Of a stretch of DNA of 64,000 nt, positions 58,830 through 64,000 are shown piece by piece; position 1 is the first letter of the stretch, and every line of letters begins with the position of its first letter. The DNA comes from Icerya purchasi (lineage: Eukaryota > Arthropoda > Insecta > Hemiptera > Monophlebidae), in assembly GCA_039619475.1 (NCBI GenBank), contig CM077115.1, forward strand, positions 312,184,734 to 312,248,733, in the 5' to 3' direction. The notes under the pieces were generated by a model. That model was given only the letters and a program-made list of their open reading frames with translations, did no database searches and had not been told where the DNA came from. The translations under genes were made by a program, and so were the position numbers.

Positions 58830-61800
58830 CCCAGTCGACTGCTATTTCACCTGTTCACCTTTTCTTCGGCTCACTCAATTTTCCCCCCTGTCAGTCAAAA
58901 TTTATCTATTTTTTTTCCAACACCTAAATCTACATCGCATTTTAAATAGTTTTTTTTTTTTTTTTTTCGTTTTTAATTGGTTCTGTTAGCGATTTTATTT
59001 CATTTTTTCCACTTTGAGAGAAAAAAAACGAATATTAAAAAAAAATAATAGCCGTGATAACCTTAGTAGTTAAAAACGGTATTTCATTAAAAAAAAAAAA
59101 AAAAAAAAATAGTAAAAAGAGTGGTCCGACTTTCAATATACTATTTTTAAGTTTCTGTCTAATTTCTTGTTTTGAAATTTGAAGTAAAAATTCTGCTACA
59201 ACCAATGAACAACGTGTGTTATAACGGACTGTTCGGCATAATTTTCATTTTCAAAACAACTTGATTGCGTAGCCGATGTTTTGTAACGCATTGTGCGCAA
59301 TATTATTATTATTATTATTATTATTATTTATTATTTTTTTTCTCGATTTATCATCATTCCATTCTAAGCTCCCAGCAACATCATAGTTTATCTGGGGAAT
59401 AGACGAAGATAAGAAATGTTATTATTAAACTCGCCAATCGAGTTACAAGGCCTACTGTAGTAAATGTCATCACATTAACGCAGGAGGTAAGTGCTACACA
59501 ACCGGAATGTGAAAAATCGAGATAGGGCATGATTTAGTTTTGAAATTAGCCCCGCTGATATACACACTTGGGGCGCAGTTGAGTATTTGAATTAAGAACC
59601 AGTTTCGATGTGATACGATGCACGCAGTTATGTATGAACAGTAATTATTGGTTAGATTCTAGTGGTAATCGATTAAATGTCCACACGTCCTAGTGTGCTG
59701 GTGTTGCTGCGTGCTTATTTTTACTCGTAGTAGCGCTTGATTCCGGAATCGTATCTCTAATAAATAAATGAGACCTTATGTTCCTGCATTCCTATATTTC
59801 CGGATGTTTCCGTTAGCAAATTCTTCTAGGCTTATATGCTGGAGGATGGTTACTTCGATTAGTTAAAAAGGTTGAAGTCGAACTAACCACTTTCTCTGAC
59901 GGCGATTTTATGTCAATTTTTTATTTTACACACATATATATATATATATAACATATATATAAAAGCATTTATAATATATTTGAAAAATGTTAATTGTTTA
60001 TAAGTGCTATGGGACTATAAAACTTTTTGAAAATAAAATGGTTTAAAAAAGTACCGACCGGAAGATTCACTCTCAAAATTTAATAAAAATACGCCAAGGA
60101 ATAAAAAATAATTACCCAATAAAAGATAATGTACACTTTAAAGGGGAGAGATATTATGATAATTGTTAAACAACATTAAAACTTATTACAAAGTGGCCAC
60201 GGGAACCACAAGCTGCAACAATAATTAAAAACCGCATTACATATTTCTCTCATGTTTCAAGTAATTTATAGAGAGTGATAGTGTTATGCTCGTTTAATAT
60301 GATTTCTAAGTATTGTTGCAATTTTAATTTGGTCTAATATAAATATTATTGGTTAATTAAGAATTATCATAATATTCGCTCAATGTATATTTTGCTATAA
60401 AATACATTATTATTTTTTATCGAGTAATTATTACTTTTTAGTGGGTTTTTATTAAATTTTTAGAGTAAATCTTGAATTCGGCGTATATATAAATTTTTTC
60501 AATCTGTTTTACTGTACAATTTTTTTAGTGTACAATTTGTTAGTGTTATAATAGAGATAGACTACAATCTAAAATGATACCAATTTCTGTTCTATATAAA
60601 GCTGGATATTGATTCGAGAGTATAATGTTCAAATTGTGTCAGTAATACACTTGTAAATCGCGCTTTGAAGGTTATTTCAGTTAACTTTATTCGCATTTAT
60701 ATTTATAATTTAAAATTTTCGGGGTATTCAAGAGTCTTTTTTTTAACGTTTATTAAAACGACTTAAATAAATGAACACCGATACTTACTCCCATGTACTT
60801 CTTTGGTACTAACACAAACCTGTACAATTCTGATAAATGAAGGGTATCACTAAAGTCAGTCCAGATGGTCGAAAGTTACACATAACATATGTTAAAGCAA
60901 GTAATATTTTCGTCGGTGATGAGAAACAGCGCTGAGAAGATTTCGATTTATTCGAATCTTTTTTTTTTCTTTTTTTTATTTTGTAAGATAGCCCCTTTAA
61001 GGGGGAACTGTATGGTTATTACAATCTTAGAACTATTTCTAAATAAGTAACATTTATGACTAAAAGTAAATTAACGTGTTGCAAAGGAATAAATCACTAT
61101 CTATTCTTTGTAGGTTTTTAAGTTTTTTTGTAAACAAGAAGTTAGCTTTTACGAACTATAATAATTTCGCAAAACTTCAGTTTTCAAAAATTCCAAAATT
61201 TTTTATCTCGACCATGCTGGAGTTACATTTAAAAAGGGATAAGGTTACAGAAAAACGTGTTTTGAATGTTTAGATTTTAAATTTGTGACTTTTTGGAAAA
61301 TAGACCTTTCCGAAGGAAGAAAATTGTTTAATTATCTTCGAAATCGCTAATCCAATTTTGTATTTGTTACCTAAACGGTTTAGTAGCCCGTCCATGTTCA
61401 ACATTTTCGGCAAATTATACGCAGCCTTTTTCTACTTCATTAATTTTACCCCCTTGTCTCGCTGTCGTATTACCGGGCGAGAACACTGTCGTACTAGAGG
61501 AGTTATGTTTAAAATTATCAAACAATTAAATGTTAATTATAATAATAATAGTAATTATATAAAATAAGAAACTGTTTAATTTTTCGTCCTATTTTATCTT
61601 TTAAAAAGTAGTACTACCGTAAGGTTTTTTATCGAAGCCAGTTGTTTTTTTGCTGTTTTCCCCCCCTAATCTTATAACTCTTAAAGTAATTTACTACCCG
61701 TTAACGTAAACCAAGCGTAATATAGACACTGCTTGCAGAAGGTACATTGATACGCTTACAGTAATGTTGCCCAAACTTATGCTATTTACAAATTTATTTA

Positions 61801-64000
61801 ATGAACGTTTTATTCATTTTCCATCATTAGTTAATTGAAACTAAAATTACGAAATCTGATTGTATCTTATGTTTTGTTTTTGAAATCTAGCATAAACTGG
61901 TGTGTAGCATTTCAGACGGTGTAATCATTTTATTACGATTATTTTCAACTTTTTGTCGAATTAAAAAGAAATAAATCTGTTAAGGAAGATCGAAAAATTA
62001 GCCAGTACCATTAAAATGGCCGCGCTGACGAAAATCTTTTTCATGCGAACTAATTGTACTAAATTATCTTTCATCAATTACGACGAACACAATGATATGG
62101 CCAGATGAAATTTCGTTATAAATTAACTGAACTAATTAAACATTAAGAGAGAACCGAGCACATTTCTAATTACGGAAGTGCACCACTGAACCAATTAATT
62201 TCACATTAGGGGGGAATTACATTGTTATAACGAAACCAGTTTTTTACCGTGCCTATATATGTATATATATAGGAGCTTCGAAATCGTGATTGATAGAAAC
62301 CAGATGCGACGTAGTGATTACGTTTATTCATTATTGTCCCACCGCTGATTACTGCACAAATCGCTGTGAGCGATCCTAGTGTGATTATGTTTAGTTTTTT
62401 CTCTTCATTCGCTCTTTTGTTTAGCATTGTACAAAGTAAAATGTCATTTTGAAGTTTAAAAAAAAAGAGAATACGTTCCTACAAAATAACGAATCGACGC
62501 TTTGACCTTCAAAAAAGATTTTTTACATCGTTTATTTTCTACATCTGAAATAGTGGCGGGAGAAAAAGAAAATAGAAGGTTGAACTACAATTTTTTTAGA
62601 TATTTATAAACTTCCGAAACGAGCGGTATAATGATTTTTTCTTTTTTTTAAAGTATTATCACAATTTTTATTTTGCAAAAGCACTTTACCAGAAAAATCG
62701 TTAAATTAAAAACAAAAAAGAACGGAAAACCAATAAAGGCCAAAAACATTGTTTGTTTCTGCCGATCAAATACGTCACTAACTTGAACGCAGTTTTATTT
62801 CTTCGTAATACGCATGAAGCTTTTTTCATTTTTGACCGGATTATTCAAACTACGAGATGCCGCTAATTTTATTTTTACGTACTGCTGCATTGTAAAGTTT
62901 AAAATTGTAGTCATTTTGGTGAACAGAAAATTACGTAAATTTTTTTGGTTTTTTTCTGTCGGGCTTTTCAAAATTTTTAACTGAAAAGCTGCCAATATTG
63001 AAAAGAAAAATAAATAAACAGCGAATAAACATAATTTACATGATATTTCTGAAAAACGAGCTTCTCGAATGTTTATCCAGTCATCTTGAATTTAAACAGT
63101 CGCATTTTTTACACATGCAAACGTCTTGATTTACATTTGAAAAGTTTCAGATCGTTATCATTAATCGATTGTATCGGCTTATTCCCGTTTAATAATATTC
63201 CCTAGACCATAATGAGTTGGCTTCGGCTTTATAATAGACTACTGCCCACTTTAAGGACATGCCGTCGTAATAACTTCCGAAGTGTGTTAATAATAAACAG
63301 TTAACATGTTATACCGCGTTAGTGTACAATTACGAAAACGATATAGTATCGCGTGTATTGTCAGAGCACCTTGAAGTTGCGACACACATGTTACCCCGGC
63401 AATGTAAACTTAATAATAATTATTTGCTTTACATACTCTTATTTCACAAGTCACCAATCGAGATTCGACCTTAGAAAAGCGTACCTTTCTCTACCATTAA
63501 CTCAGTTTGCGGTCCCACCATTATGACATAACCGGGGATATTGGCTTATTGTTGTCAAATTGGCGAATGTCGGTTAGAGTGTACAATACCGGGAAGTATA
63601 CTATCGTATTATCAGTAGAAGGTTTAATCTATTGAAATATTAAATTCCCAAAGGCTATCCGAACGATCGTTTAATATTTTGTGATTGAAGAAATAGAGGG
63701 CCTGCCAGATACCAACTTTCCGAAAGATCGTCGACTACTGTTTTTTTTTTTTTTTTTTGCATAACAAATCACGTTTCATCCGAAAAAATGGATTATTCCA
63801 ACGTTTATTAGTTCTTTAATTGATTTTTTAAATGTTCTTTACATATTATTTTAATAATCGGTTCGGTTGAAAGTAGCCTTTTTTTTGATATTGCTGATGA
63901 CTGTGATTGCGATTTTCGGAAAATAATAGTAGTCGTCTAAAAGAAAATAAGCAATATTTATTTCTAATCTGTAATGTTATCCGCTGTGTTTCACCATGAA
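58830..64000. other. Probable USP-gene intron; no exon or element recognised
   Basis: Holds T and A runs (58951-58967, 59090-59108, 63740-63758), an (ATT)n microsatellite at 59301-59329 and an (AT)n tract at 59935-59950. A more balanced, repeat-poor segment at 63050-63720 could be conserved non-coding sequence. I scanned for a second USP exon (VLW-LDIF type) and found none. Confidence 0.4.

Noticed and set aside
1..64000. CRISPR arrays, bacterial operons, phage or intact viral genes
   Set aside because: No spaced direct repeats of the CRISPR kind, no ribosome-binding sites or operon-like packing; everything points to eukaryotic nuclear DNA.

Overview
This window is animal, almost certainly insect, nuclear DNA. 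It is strongly AT-rich, has no dense operon-like coding, and is full of degraded transposable elements, microsatellites and homopolymer runs. The few host-gene signals are short exons flanked by splice sites. The transposon set (jockey- and I-type LINEs, a tRNA-derived SINE, hAT and Mutator-like transposases, Helitron and Ty3/gypsy relics) fits an arthropod; I cannot name the order or species.

Host-gene signals lie on the + strand. The firmest is a first coding exon (start codon 55473, splice donor at 55563) for the N-terminus of a USP53/USP54-type ubiquitin hydrolase (Drosophila relative: echinus), including the Cys-box NNCFLNSA. Upstream is a 48-nt exon-like segment (45492-45539) with a strong acceptor, a start codon in good context and a GTAAGT donor. 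Two CpG-richer blocks end in consensus donors (about 8.8-9.7 kb and 39.1-39.7 kb) and could be leader exons or promoters. If these belong together, most of the window is 5' intron sequence of one long gene; that is inference. No later USP exon was seen before the window end.

The rest is a layered transposon graveyard. 1-1027: hAT (ZMYM1/DUF4371-type) transposase relic, minus, cut by the window edge. 2.2-2.9 kb: hAT MITE. 4.3-6.3 kb: gypsy LTR and gag relic, interrupted by a hAT MITE and abutting a Helitron helicase relic. 7.2 kb: 250-bp MITE. 11.7-13.1 kb: LINE. 17.0-17.8 kb: second hAT transposase relic. 20.3-22.2 kb: two convergent LINE reverse transcriptase relics. 23.6 kb: full-length SINE with perfect 14-bp target duplication. 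28.6-29.2 kb: hAT MITE. 30.5-31.5 kb and 42.4-43.1 kb: two copies of an unclassified repeat. 32.6-34.6 kb: Mutator-like transposase relic, followed by a 43-bp minisatellite. 41.3-42.1, 48.3-49.9 and 54.4-54.8 kb: RNase H-bearing I-type LINE pieces with SINE fragments.

No tRNA or rRNA gene, CRISPR array or intact transposon was found. Every transposase or reverse transcriptase frame seen is broken by stops, frameshifts or deletions. I saw nothing that amounts to a new system. The points most worth following are the split upstream reading frame of the USP-like gene, the SINE family, the nested element at 4.3-6.3 kb, and several coding-like fragments I could not name.
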